64,000 nucleotides of DNA. Source: Persicaria tinctoria. Lineage: Eukaryota > Streptophyta > Magnoliopsida > Caryophyllales > Polygonaceae. This document shows, in pieces, positions 24,620-37,000 of this stretch. The stretch covers positions 11,614,688 through 11,678,687 of the forward strand of contig JBANSL010000013.1 of the NCBI GenBank assembly GCA_037127255.1. Direction: 5' to 3'. The notes beneath the pieces were generated by a model. That model was given only the letters and a program-made list of their open reading frames with translations. It did not search any database and had not been told where the DNA came from. Within the stretch, counting starts at the first letter, position 1, and each line of letters opens with the position of its first letter. The position numbers and the translations under genes were made by a program.

Positions 24620-25190
24620 TAAAATCGATGGTACCCAAACATCGCTACAAGACCAAATACTTCAATGGTATCCGAACATCGCTACAAAGAAGTAAAGAAC
24701 CACGCTTTTTCGATCTAAGATCAATGCCTAATTTGTGTACAACTCCAAATAGATTATAGAAGAAAGACTAGACCTTTTAAGTTTGAAAAAATATGATTCT
24801 CTAAAAAAGATTACAATAATACAATCTCTCAAGCAGGAGAACTAGTTAGGAGGGATCCTACACTAGGTGGCTGAAAAGACCTACGAAAGAATGAAATAAG
24901 AAAATACTATTTGGCAATATCTATAAACAGTTAAAGGAGACCGGAGAAAAGTGATTAGAACTACAAAAGGACAATAGTCAAGGACAGCAAAATGATAACA
25001 ATAGACGTCAACAACAACTAATAAAGAAAAAGAAAAAACTACTGAATTATCACAAATAATACTGGAGCCAACAAGCAAAGATAAAACATTTGAAACTAGC
25101 GGGCTCAAACACTGGATACCACCATAGGGTTGCATCGGAAAAATGGAATAGAAAAATAATAAGGGGAATTAGAACACAAGAAGGCATATA
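24620..25190. other. Intergenic AT-rich sequence leading into a LINE
   Basis: Two near-copies of a GGTA(C/T)CCAAACATCGCTACAA-like sequence lie at about 24629 and 24666. The rest may be the decayed 5' part of the LINE that follows; no domain is readable. Confidence 0.35.
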
Positions 25191-25837
25191 AATAACGAGC
25201 GAAGAAAACATTCGAAAGGAAATCAAAGAGGATTTTGAAAAAAGAATCAAAAACGAAAACATCACAAATTCAGTTACCAATCTTGAGATAAAATTTGCAT
25301 TCTTTTCTATTGGAAAAGATAAATCCCTGAACCTAGAGGGGATGACAACAGAATTCTATAGAAAATACTAAAACATTCTAGGATCACTAATCATTAATTA
25401 AGGCCATTAAATGCGAAAATTCGAAAATAAACTAGACATTTATCTCTTTAATCCCAAAATGCGAAAATCCATCAACAGTGAACAACTATAGACCAATTAG
25501 CGTGTGTTCCACTATCTATACAGTGATTGCAAAAATACTTGGGTGGGGAAATAATGAAAACGATTGTTACGAAAATCATTCACCGTCCTCAAGGTGCGTT
25601 CGTTGGTAACCGAGCTATTCAAGACAATGTTCTATAACTCATGAATTTTTTCACTCATTCGGTATAAGGACATGAAAACAATGATTGAAAGCGATAAAAT
25701 TTGACATGGAAAAATTATATGACAAAGTGGACGGGAGCTTCCTGCTTGCGGTCATGGAAAATTTTGTTTTTCCTGAAAAATTTATGGGGCGGATCAAGGA
25801 ATATATGCATCCAAATTATCTCTTTCTTTGTGCTAGT
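25190..25837 (+). mobile_element. LINE reverse-transcriptase remnant
   Basis: Forward frames, broken by several stops and shifts, read in the order of plant L1-type reverse transcriptase. An EIKFAFFSIGKDKS block (about 25288) corresponds to the usual FSIGNDKSPGPDG region. Next come SLIPK and NNYRPISVCSTIY (about 25480-25520), a RPQGAFVGNRAIQDNVL block (about 25595) and KFDMEKLYDKVDGSFL (about 25700). The catalytic YxDD region is not reached. It is a dead 5' and 3' truncated copy. Confidence 0.8.
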
Positions 25838-26002
25838 CAATGATGAAACCACATGTACCTAGGCGAGCCTAAGAGGTGTCTAGGCAGGGTTTAGGCAATA
25901 CCTAGACGGTGTATAGGCGAATTTCCACTTAGAGACCTGTCTAGGCTTAAAAATTCCTAGTGCCCTCTCGCCTAGCACCTAGATGCGATTTTTATAACAC
26001 TG
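25838..26002. mobile_element. Short hAT-like element or fragment with CCTAGGCG repeats
   Basis: The left end CAATGATGAAACC and right end TTTTTATAACACTG are imperfect inverted termini. Between them are several inverted and direct copies of CTAGGCG / CGCCTAG, a pattern seen in dispersed plant hAT-derived repeats. No target duplication was found. It interrupts or truncates the LINE on its left. Confidence 0.5.
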
Positions 26003-27165
26003 ACACAAATCTATTCAGTTTATCAGCTAATTTTATCAGATACCCGTTCAGATAAGGTTGCCAAACACATTACTATCATATCAATAATTTAATTTAACAT
26101 CTATTTTACACAATTAACCTTTCAACAAGGGACGAAGCCAGAACATTATCGGGGGGGGGGGAATTTTTGTACAAATTGTTGATTCATTATTCGATAGATT
26201 TTTTCTACAGTTTAGCGAACCAAAATTAAGATATTTTAGATTAATTAAACGATGATATTTTAGTTTAAGACAGTATTTTTTAAGTTAAAAACACAATTTT
26301 TTTGTTGAAAACGCTGATGTTTTATTTTAAAACCGTGTCATTAGTTGTTTTATATTTTTTCTCTTTAAACGGAAAAAAATGATGTTGTTAATCTATAACA
26401 TCATTCTTTTCGTCTAAAAATATAATTTGAAATCTACAAATTAATATGTAACTTGTTTATTCTCTTAGCATGCAATAACATGTAACAAGATATATAAACT
26501 TTAAACCTGCATACTTTCTTATATAATTATCGAATTTAGTAATATAACCTCTTGTTTCGAAGTTGTGTATGGATGCAAAATAAATAGCTAAAAAAGAAGT
26601 AGAAATGCGTGTTTAAATTTTTAACTAGGTTTTACTTGTGTATGGACACCCAAATTAAGGTGATTGTTGCTAAAAATTCGAGTTAAAAAATAAATATAAG
26701 TAGCTCTTGGGGGGTTTAAATTTTTAATTACAAAAATCAACAAATGGTTCGTATGGGACGGGGTTAATAAACTGACTAAAATTATAAACATGGTAAAATT
26801 TATAAACTGTCGGTAAAAGTAGTTAAAATTTTAAACAACAAGATAATATCTGTATGGGGCGAAAAACACTAAAACAATTTATTTGTAAAAAGTGGAGTTT
26901 ATTTGGTTGTTATTAGGGGTATTGTAGTACTTTCAAACCAAATAGGATAAAATGAAATGGGTAAAAACGTCTTTTTGCAAAATAAACACCTAAAAAATCA
27001 CCATTTTTAGCTTATTTTTTTAACTTTTTTTAAAACAGTTTTTACTTGTTTTTAGGCTTCGTACACCCATTTAACCTACTTAAAAAATAAACACCTGTTT
27101 GTACTTAAATTTTAAGTGCTCTTTTACACACTCACACTCTTATTGCATTGTTTATTTATCTATCA
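26003..27165. other. Intergenic AT-rich DNA
   Basis: No gene signal. It holds a run of 11 G at about 26152 next to a GACGAAGCCAGAAC motif common in dispersed plant repeats. Otherwise it is AT-rich sequence with short motifs such as ACACCTAAAAA in both orientations. Confidence 0.4.
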
Positions 27166-27190
27166 CAATTAAAACACATCTGTGTACCCA

Positions 27191-28414
27191 TCATTCGGGA
27201 TCTTGAGAAATTGCTCCAAATCAAACCGTTCTTTGTCAAATCTCCTCCAATCATGGGGTTACTGGTCCAATCGTTATCCTTCATCCAGTCCGGTGGGTGT
27301 GGTGACCGGATTTGTTCGTTTTCCAACCGTCATCCTTCTCGGAGACCATATGTCGTCTTGAGACTCTTCCGGCTTCTGCGCCGCCTTGGTCTCCACTTTG
27401 CTTTGGAGTCCTGTTGGCTTGTGGTCGCCTCGACTATCTCCTTATTTTGAGTCGATTTGGGTTGTTCGACGTTGGCCGGTGGTTTCGCCGTCGCCGCTCT
27501 CCCCGTTCCATTCTTTTATTGGGGTTTATTGTCAGTCCTATTTCGGGTTGCCGGGGTGGGAGTTTCGTCACTCGATTTGTGTAATTGGGTTGGGGTTTAG
27601 GTGCATCGGTGGATTCTGACCTGGTTGATTCCCTCGTCGGTGTCGGAGTGCTTGCCCTTACTGGTGTTTTGTATCGGTTGCTTCTCCAGCTTGCCTTCTT
27701 TCCATGGCCATGGCGGGCCCGATTGTTTGTGCTTCGGGCCCAAGGTTTTGCCTTGGGCCTGGAGTAGCCCGAATGTCTAAAAAAAAAAAGAGTTTATAAA
27801 AATAGATATTATTTTTATCTATTTTTATACTTATTCATTTATGTTAATGGTAAAGCTCCCGAAAGGGTCTTGATAAATTCCCGATAGGGATTGAGTAAAC
27901 CCACCCGAAAGAGTTTGACGAAATCCCGCAAGGGCTTGTCGATATTCTAGTAGGTAAAAACTTTTTGGCGTTTTGTTCGAGCAGCTTGCGGTTCTACTTC
28001 CGATGTTTCTAGGAGATCTTCCACTTGGTTGGGGGGCGTGAAGTCGGGTCTGGTTGGGGTCGATGTGGTGTCGTGGTGCGCTCAGGGCGATTCTGTATCC
28101 GGAATAGAGTTTCCTTGGAGTTCGTCTGTACTACCCACCGGAGTTAGAGTCCTGCTGTACCGCTGGCCCGCGGTGCTACTGTTCAGTGGTGCTTGACTTC
28201 GTTCTTCGACGGCTTCCTCAGCTTTTTTGGGGTTTGGTTTTCTTGGGACGTTTTGTTGTAGAGTTTATTTCTGCTTGTTTCATCTCGCTTGATATCTGTA
28301 TTCTTGTTTTTTAGGATGTACATTTGACAGTTCGTTGTCTACCGACTTTGTCGGCCTATCGTCATCGATGAGTCAGGTATGTCTGACATTTAAATTTTTA
28401 CCTAATAAAAAAAC
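27191..28414 (+). mobile_element. Non-LTR retroposon, 1.2 kb, with about 24-bp target duplication
   Basis: The body is GC-rich and T-rich, unlike its flanks, and ends at the right in CCTAATAAAAAAA. It is bounded by an imperfect direct repeat: 27166-27190 and 28415-28438 share CAATTAAAACACAT(C/T)TGTGT followed by CCCA, with one substitution and one indel. An internal A-run at about 27780 may mark a second nested copy or an internal deletion. No protein domain is recognised, so it is a non-autonomous or truncated LINE-like retroposon. Confidence 0.65.
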
Positions 28415-28438
28415 AATTAAAACACATTTGTGTCCCAT

Positions 28439-29228
28439 ACAAAGATTATCTTGTTGTTTAAATGTTTAACAATTTTTACCAACAATTTATATTACCAAAA
28501 TATCAAATTAAGTAAAATATAAAAACAACATGATTTATTAAAAAACATTTGAAATAATTAATCTGTGATTAACTTTCAAACGTTCCTAACTTTTTATTCG
28601 ATTATCGGATTGAAGCTTATAATATATCAAAACGAAGCTATCGACGAGTATAACAAATATATGTAATTCGTCGGATGAAAGGAAGGACAGATGCCCCCCT
28701 AAATCTGTCTACACTTTCAACTTCAACTACCCATTCAATTTCGGTTACCAAACCCACCTTCAATAGAATCCCAAATTATAAGAGAAAGGAAATAATGAAA
28801 TTAAGGATTTGCTAACAAATAAAAGTCTCATTATCTGAATGGGAAAATATTAGTCTATGAACTTGATCCATGGTTGCCAATTGGTTGGGTGATTCCGTTT
28901 CCCAGTCTTGCAATCCAGATGCAGATGCAGAGGCACCCAAATCTCTCATTCGCTCTCTTTCTCTGGTCTGAGAGCTGATTCCTCTTTCGGCTACCTTCCA
29001 TTTCCCATCTTCCGATTGATCCCTCACCCAATCATACTCGTACAGATCCGTCCATGAAAAATCATAGCTTGCGATCTGGTTTCCTCCAGCGATTCAGGTG
29101 CTCCCTTTTCGCCCCGAAACCCTAATTTCTCCAAGGTACGTTACCAGGCTTCCTAATTCCCGTGTCCTGTCAGCTATAATTTCTCGGTTGTTTGGGAATT
29201 TGGGATTTTCCTCTGTTGCGGTTTCTCC
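28439..29228. other. 5' flank and leader of the bromodomain gene
   Basis: 28439-28800 is AT-rich with no coding signal. From about 28850 the sequence becomes CT-rich with GAGAGAG/TCTCTC tracts, as in plant 5' leaders. No TATA box could be placed with confidence. Confidence 0.4.
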
Positions 29229-31274
29229 ATGGAGAGGCGTGAGTTTGGAGACGAAATGTATCCGGGGAAGTCGTTTAAAGGCCCCAAAACCAAGGGGCCT
29301 AAGAAGAGCTCACACGCTCTAGCTCCCAAAAAGAGGGATTTTGGTAACCGTTGCTTTGATGCTGCTGCTACTGCTGCAGATGATTCATCATCTCTTAATC
29401 ACCATCAATTTGCCGATGGTGATGCGTTGTCCCACAATGGCCCAGCGGAGGCCGATTTCTTGGGCCTGGACAAGCGTGTTTTTTACAGTTTGGATTTCAA
29501 ATCAAGCAAGGAGCTCCATGATCTTAAGACAAAGCTTGAGAGCGAGCTTAGTTTGGTTAGGAATTTGTCGAAGCAGATTGAACACTATAGTGGAACAAAC
29601 CTGTCAGTAAACGATGCTGCCCGCGCTGGAAAGTTGAAGCGGGTTCATTCAGAGGTCGGATCAGTTGATGCTTCTGACCCACATAACATCCCTAGGAGGA
29701 AGGATATTCAAGCCGCGACTAGTAAAGTTGGCAAGGGAATCAGGGAGCCTAAGGCATCCAAATTTCCCAAGTCTTCGGATTCTGGTTTTGGGAAGGAAAA
29801 GATTCATCCTCATTCAGGTCAGGCTAAGAAGTCCAGAGTTAATGGGAAGAGTGATATGGTGGATGATTCGGGATCCTTGTATGGCATGAACAACTCCTCG
29901 AGTAAGGTTTTCAAGAGCTGCACTGCTTTGCTGGATAAACTGATGAAACAAAAGAATGCTTGGGTGTTCAACAGCCCTGTTGATGTGGAAGGTCTTGGTT
30001 TGCACGATTACTTCAATATAATCAAGAATCCGATGGACTTGGGTACTGCGAAATCAAGGCTAAGTACGAATTGGTACAGGAACCCTGAGGAATTTGCCGA
30101 GGATGTGAGACTGACGTTTCATAATGCTATGACTTATAACTTGGAAGGGCATGAGATTAATACATTAGCGAAACAGTTATTAAAGATGTTTGAGGATAAA
30201 TGGACGAGCATAGAAGCAGATTATTTGCGCCAAATAAGCACTGTTGCTGAATCAGTGGCAGAGCTCCCAAATGCAGCCCCGACAAGAGCTCCTCCAGCTA
30301 CACCGCCACTGCCGCCTCCTGCTGACATGCCAATGATAGTGGAGAGGTCGGAATCCACTACAAATCCTGCTGGTTCTGAACCTAAAGTCGCAAATTCTCT
30401 TGCACCTAGCAGGTCTCGCCTTCCTAAGCCAAAGGCTAAAGATCCAAATAAAAGGGACATGACGTTGCATGAAAAAGAGAAGCTCAGTGCAAACTTGCAA
30501 GAATTGCCTCCCGAAAAGTTGGATGGTGTTTTGCGGATTATTAAGAAGAGAAACCCTTCTCTCTGCCAAAATGATGACGAAATCGAAGTTGACATTGACA
30601 GTGTAGATATAGAGACGCTTTGGGAGCTTGACAGATTTGTGATTTATTACAAAAAGAGTCTGAGCAAGATGAAGAGAAGTGCTGAATTGGGTCAAATTGG
30701 AGTCAATGCTGAGCCCAACCTGCCAGAAAAGGTAATGAAAGAAAATATCACAGAATATTCTTTATTTTCGGTGTGTGAAGATTCTGTTGAACCTTGATAG
30801 TTCCTGCTTTTCTGATGCCTTCATTATAATGCCTTTGTAGATTGAAGCTGATTTTGTTCCATCAGCACCAGAAAATGAGAATGGTGCGATCACTATGATT
30901 TCTGATATTGAATAGCTTTTCCCATTTGGTGCATGTTAATTTGTTAGATGAAATATCTTAAATCTTTCTAATTCTAACAGATGATAAAAACATCTCACTG
31001 TCACCATCTGTGGAACGGGGAAATGAGGGTGGCAATGCAAGTGTATCAGGTGGTTCGACTAGCTCTAGCAGTGATTCTGGATCATCTTCAAGTGGTATGT
31101 GAACTGATACATACTGGAACTCTATGCACAAGTGTTATTGATGCTTTCTTTACACATCTGTGCTGAAAAAAAGTATTTCTTTATGGTTTTTTATTGCTTT
31201 CTTGGAGATCAAAATGTAACTGTTTGTCTGTCTGTTCTCCTGCAGACTCTGATACTGACAGTTCATCATCATAA
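29229..31274 (+). CDS. Bromodomain and NET-domain protein, GTE family
   Basis: Four exons, 29229-30731, 30841-30883, 30981-31094 and 31246-31274, join in phase to give 562 residues. A bromodomain spans about residues 224-325: the ZA-loop WVF is at 245-247 and the acetyl-lysine-contacting Asn is in NAMTYN (Asn304). A proline-rich linker follows, then a NET domain at about 411-475 (LPPEKLDGVLRII, EVDIDSVDIETLWELDRFV). The C-terminus is an acidic, Ser-rich tail (SSSSDSGSSSS ... DSDTDSSSS), as in plant GTE/BET proteins related to Arabidopsis GTE3 and GTE5. Such proteins read acetylated histones in the nucleus and act in transcription; SUMO or chromatin partners cannot be seen here. The start at 29229 has a good context (CTCCATGGAG). 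Reading through the first intron ends after 21 extra codons, so intron retention would drop the acidic tail. Confidence 0.95.
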
Positions 31275-33269
31275 AGATAGCATTCAGTGCCCTTAGAATG
31301 TTCATTCATCTCCGGTATGCATCCAAATTTCCCTATGGAACTTTGTCTTTCTTGTCGTTCCTATTAACGTCTGTATGAGGATGTCTAATGATTTTCCTTT
31401 CTTTTAATCTTTTAGGATGATAGGCCGTGTTATTCTTTTCTTAATTTTTTTGTGAGCAATAGATGATGCCTTTTCTTTTATATCTTGTACATTACACAGA
31501 GTACTTCTTTTGTGATTGGTAAAATATAATTTGACTGAAGCTGTGCTGGAGTAACCTGCCAGTTTCCATAAAAGATTAATCCAATTAACTTTTTCAAAAA
31601 TTTGACATTTAATCCATTTATCCATTATTTCTTTGCTTAGCTTCCCGGAATCAACTTAGTTACTACTTTTTCTATGTCACATGTCATTGTCCTCATTTTA
31701 ATGTGTATTGATGCTTTACTAAGTTCATCCCTTAAATGGCATCAAGTGAAATTGAGTGAAGAATAAGTTGGCATTGTGGGAGCCAGTAGGTGTATGACTG
31801 AATGAGTGTATCTCCAAATTAAGCTCCGTGTCAGCAAAATTAAGTTCTAGAATACCATATTTGTGTCACATTCTTGGTTTAGATTTTGACTGAGATAATT
31901 GTTTAATGTTCTTAATATTGTGGTCTTTTGGCTCTTTTATTTATTTATTTATTTATTTTATGTATATAAATGGAATCATATTTTGTTGTTTCTCATCTTT
32001 CTTTACCTGGATTTTGTTTGATTGTTAGGGGAAACGTTAAGATATGGTTATTTCTGGTAGCTAGTCTTGTTATGTTCAGTGCAGTTCCTTTGGCATGCAT
32101 TGCTTCTGATTTGAATTATTATAACCGATTCAAAAAATGGTTATGTAGTCATTGAGTCCAAACGGTGGCTGCAGCGAGTTGCAGCTTGGGCTGTTTGGGT
32201 TTTTTTTGGGGTCTCCTTCACTCCTTGCACGTCTTTGATGTTGTGTGGTAAATCATCTCAACAAATTGGATTATTGACTTTGTTCCTATCTTGAATCTTG
32301 ATTAGAGCTGAAGTTGATCGGCTGGCAGAGCTCGCTGTTGGACATCAAATGATGCATTCTGATCACTACCCTTCTAACAACACGCACACCTGACTCGTAG
32401 ATACTCTTCCATGGCTGCTGCTGATCTGGAATATCAGCTAAAGAGCTGGCTCTCTGAGACAGACATCATTGGAGCATTGATGAGCAGGTAAATCCAAGAG
32501 CTACTAAGACAGACTGCTTTAGCTGACGTCTGTTTGGTTTTCCAAGACTTGTCAGCAAGAACTGTGCATAAAATAGGTGACTTGGGAGCAGTTCACTGCC
32601 TCCGCTGACAACAATGTTGTCGCAGGGCTTCTTTTTATATTTAGCTGTTTTCGTTGAAGACGATACTGTCAAGCAGCGGTTAAGGGCTCGAACGCAGCCC
32701 GTGTGCAGTACAGTGCAGCTCAGCGTGGTGGCCTTGTAGTAGGATATAGTACTAGTTAAGTTTTACTGTGGTGATGTATTATTATAGGAGGGATAGGAGA
32801 ACTAGTAATTGCAGCAACTTTGGACATTAATTATTTACTCTCTAAACCTTATATGATTAATCAAGCCAATAACTGTATACGTACACTAGCAACACGTCAT
32901 TTGTAAATGGTTCAAGCTCAAATAAATCAACTTACCATTAGTAACTTGGAACCTAACAATACCATCTCCTACGGGATGTTTCTAAAAAACATCTCCAAAA
33001 TAAAGAAATAAAATGCATATTCTTTAAATTATTTCTAATGTAGATCCAACAACATTCTCATTTCAAATATCTGGATAATGTTTTAGTTTTAGAGAATAGT
33101 GTAGATTTAGGGAAATTTTATTATTTTTTCTAAGAAGCATTTTAGGGAATGAGACCTGAAATCCGTTGAATAAAAAATTGCCTTAAAATTCCCGACTGAG
33201 TTTCATTATAAAGTGTATGTCATTGTACCACTCCTTTCGACAAAAAAATAAAAATAAAATAAAAATATG
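31275..33269. other. 3' flank of the bromodomain gene and intergenic DNA
   Basis: Nothing coding is supported. 31275-31400 is probably 3' untranslated sequence. A TTTATTTATTTATTTATTTTA tract lies near 31938. The stretch 32160-32720 is less AT-rich with GCTGCAGCGAGTTGCAGC-like repeats but has no recognisable frame. 32940-33240 contains short AT-rich inverted motifs. Confidence 0.4.
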
Positions 33270-33413
33270 TGTTGATGTTCAGACAAGAAGAGAAGGAAAG
33301 AGGGAAAAACTGGATTTCAGATTATGAAATTGTGTTTGTTATAGCTTACAATCAATTCTATTTATAGAATCTAAAGTCCCGACTTATATACAATGTAATC
33401 ATACAGTCCAACA
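33270..33413 (-). mobile_element. Possible short LTR (solo LTR or TRIM-like)
   Basis: Read on the minus strand, the segment begins TGTTGGACTG and ends ACATCAACA, the TG...CA form with a short inverted repeat. It has a TATA-like TATAAATAG and a leader-like run CCAGTTTTTCCCTCTTTCC. Next to it (33415-33540, minus) is a short open frame with HLLVSLLKIQDLALQFAKLL. No 5-bp target duplication or partner LTR is visible. Confidence 0.4.
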
Positions 33414-33917
33414 ATCTTATTACATTAATTTGTCATCAGTGATGCAGTGAAGAAGCTTTGCAAATTGCAATGCAAGATCCTGGATCTTCAAGAGGGACAC
33501 CAGCAGATGGGTCACTCGTGATCGACTAAAAAGAATACAAGATAGTGGGCATTGAATTCCCAACTAATTAAATCACGTCGTCCACTGTAAAGTGATCGAA
33601 TCACAATGAGTACACAACGAGTAAACATATAACCTTAGTACTTACTATTGATTGTGACTTGTGTAGTACGTGGTTAATGTACATCTAGTAGTCTTCGTTC
33701 AAATTCTCATTCCTTATTTTTTTTTTTTAAATTATATGTTACAAATTCATTCACTAAAATGTGTTTAAATTGGATGAATCTATATACACTGATCTGAAAT
33801 GTCTCATCCACACAATCATACATTATAATTATAAATATAAATATATACTAATAATGATACTGATGATATGCAGGCATATCCACGGCCAGCCATTGCAGGC
33901 CACATCTCTTTATCTCC

Positions 33918-33935
33918 TCCAATAAATAAAAAGGC
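33918..33935 (+). promoter_or_regulatory. TATA-like box of the lipase gene
   Basis: AATAAATAAAAAGGC lies about 90 bp before the ATG at 34019, following a CT-rich stretch. The spacing fits a core promoter with a 5' leader of about 55-65 bases. Placement is by inspection only. Confidence 0.4.
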
Positions 33936-34018
33936 ACCCCACTCACTCTGATCCCCCCCCAACCAAATATTCAAACCCAGGAGCCAATTCAATCCAAAGC
34001 TACCTTAGCTACTCTTCA

Positions 34019-37000
34019 ATGGCGGAGGAACAACAACAACAACATGTACAGCAGCCGCCATGGGAGGAGCTGCTGGGCAGCCGGGACTGGGAGGGGCTGC
34101 TGGACCCACTCGACCTCGAGGTGCGTCGGCTGATCCTGCGGTGTGGGGACCTCATCCAGGTCACCTACGACACCTTCATCAACGACGCCAACTCCAAGTA
34201 CTGCGGCTGCAGCCGCTACGGCAAGCAGTCCCTCCTCCACAAGGTGCTCTTCCCCGACGCCGACGACTACGACGTCGTTTCGTTCCTCTACGCCACCGCC
34301 CGCGTCAGCGTCCCCGAGGCCTTCCTTATGAAGTCCCAGTCCCGCGAGCGCTGGGACCGCGAGTCCAACTGGATCGGCTTCGTCGCCGTCTCCAACGACG
34401 CCACCGCTGCCCGCCTCGGCCGCCGCGAGGTTTATGTTGTGTGGCGCGGCACCATCCGCAACTACGAGTGGATCGACGTCCTTGGGGCGGAGCTTGACTC
34501 TGCTGAGGAGCTATTGAGTCATTCGTCGAACGGACTCAAGAGCTCCAAGAATGGGGATGGGGATGAGGAGGATGATGGGGTGCCGAAGGTTATGAGGGGA
34601 TGGCTGACCATTTATGTGTCCGACGACCCCAAGTCGCCGTTCACGAAGACCAGTGTCCGGACGCAGCTCCTCGCCACCCTCAAACACCTTATTCAAAGGT
34701 TTTTATTTTATTTATCTTTATTTTTGTACTGATAGATGAAAATTACTTATTCCGTTTTAAAATAAAAGTCGTTTGGATTTTAGTACACTTTTTAAGGAGA
34801 TAAAAATTATATAAAATATTTTTTTTTAATTGATTTTTTTGGATTTATTTAAAAATTTGATTAGAAAAATAATATATATAGAATTTTTACCACCTTAAAA
34901 TACGTGCTGAATAATAAAGAACATTCTTGAAATAATTGGGATTTTTTGTAGATAAGGCTAATATTAATCAACCAATAAAAAACCAGATACATGTTCTAGT
35001 TGAACTAGAAAAAAATTTAGGTCCATATATATGTCACTTTGACTATATTTGGTAAAAGTTTACATTTGCTTTCTTGAAATAAATTATCTAGCTGGGGGAC
35101 CGAATCGGGTCAAAGAATATTGTAGGGCCCGGCATATGATAATTAGAGGGACATTTGTTAGATTTTTTTTTTTTTTTTTTGAAAAGAAATTATCATTATT
35201 TCTACCTTTTTTATTCTTTATTGCAACTTGACGATTTTTAAGAAAGTTAAAAATAAAAAATAAAAAAGGTAAAATTTTAACAAATAAATAATATGAAAAA
35301 AATAGTATAAAAAGTTAGAGTATTAATAGAATATCTTGGTCGGAAATCAAAAACAATTAATGAGATAAATTGATAAAATTAAAAAAAATAATTAATATTG
35401 TTTAAAGAGATAAATATTTTGTTACTTAAAAAAGTGATCATAAGGTCAATTATACTAATATTAAAAGAGTAAATTATAATAATTTCAACTATCAGTCTAT
35501 CGTCCTTAAATAATAAGAATAAGAATATAAACTTTTTCAAAATAATAAACTTATATCCAAACTATTTCAGCAGCTATCACAAAATGAACATGTTTTTTTC
35601 GATGAGAAATACGACAAATATGATGACAGGTGAAGAAGTGATAATGAAATAGCATCTCAAAAATTAAAAAAAAAATTAATTGGCTTTTATTCTTCTTTAT
35701 TTTAGTGATTAGGTTTTCAAAATTAGGTGAAGCTATTCGCCTTTTAAGTTGATGGGTTTTTTTATCTTATCCGATTTAGTTGAAACTATTGTAATACCCG
35801 TGCCTTAAAGGCACGAGAGCTTGATCCATTTTAATTTGAACATCATTTTATATATCTATATATATAATACTATATTAATATATATATACGTATTTAAATG
35901 AATTCAATCCGTTAAGATAATGAATGAAGGCAATCCGAGTACATATTTGATTAATTTATTTGAAAATGAAATACTTGCATAGTTGGTGAGAAAATATGAA
36001 CATATGTGAAAGTTAATTTAATTATACTCCGTAGCATTTTATAAACTAACAATTAGATATGGGTCTATGTACAGTATAAATTTCCAAAAATAAAATATAC
36101 CAAGATTCAAATTTAAGTTCAATGTATGTAGACGAATTATGAGAATATTGCAATCGGAAAAAAATGGAAACATGTCTCAATATTTACGGCAATATAACCG
36201 AAAATCTAAAAAAGGGAATGTATTCAAACCATATTTAAAATAGGAAACAAATATTTTGAAATTTCCATAATAATATTGACCAATAAGAAAATCCCATTTG
36301 AAAAAAAAAATCAACTTTAAATTAATTATGGGCGTGACACGTCAGCAAAATGCTAGCAGAATTAGTAATATTAATAGATAGATAGATTAATAGATAATAG
36401 ATAATAGATAGATATTAATAGATGATAGATAGATATGTTTAAATTAATAGGAAACAAATATTTTAAAATTTCAGCATTAATATTGACCAATAAGATAATA
36501 CCATTTGAATAAAAAATTCAAGTATAATTGTGAGCGTGACACATCAGCAAAATGATAGTATAATTAATATTAATAATAGATTACCTATTATCGAAATTAA
36601 TTTATAAAAAATTGAAAAAAATAATATTTTATATAATTTTTAATTACCATCCTAACAAAGTGTGAATGAATATTAAACAACATATTTAGCTAAACGAATA
36701 GAGAGAATAGTAAATTTTAACATGATTGGGATAAATGTGATATAATAAACAAATATTTAAATGAATTCAATCCGTTAAGATAATGAATGCAGGCAATCCG
36801 AGTACATATTTGATTAATTTATTTGAAAATGAAATACTTGCATGGTTGGTGAGAAAATATGAACATATGTGAAAGTGAATTTAATTATACTCCATAGCAT
36901 TTTATAAACTGACAATTGGATATGGGTCTATGTACAATATAAATTTCCAAAAATAAAATATACCAAGATTCAAATTTAAGTTCAATGTATGTAGACGAAT

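Noticed and set aside
26148..26162. Run of 11 G as a possible G-quadruplex
   Set aside because: A single G-run next to a dispersed repeat motif without further G-tracts gives no good case for a structured element.
30221..30695. Antisense open frames across the bromodomain exon
   Set aside because: They are shadows of the strongly supported forward reading frame.
34060..34497. Alternative-frame 145-codon open frame rich in Arg and Pro in lipase exon 1
   Set aside because: Explained by high third-position GC of the real lipase frame.
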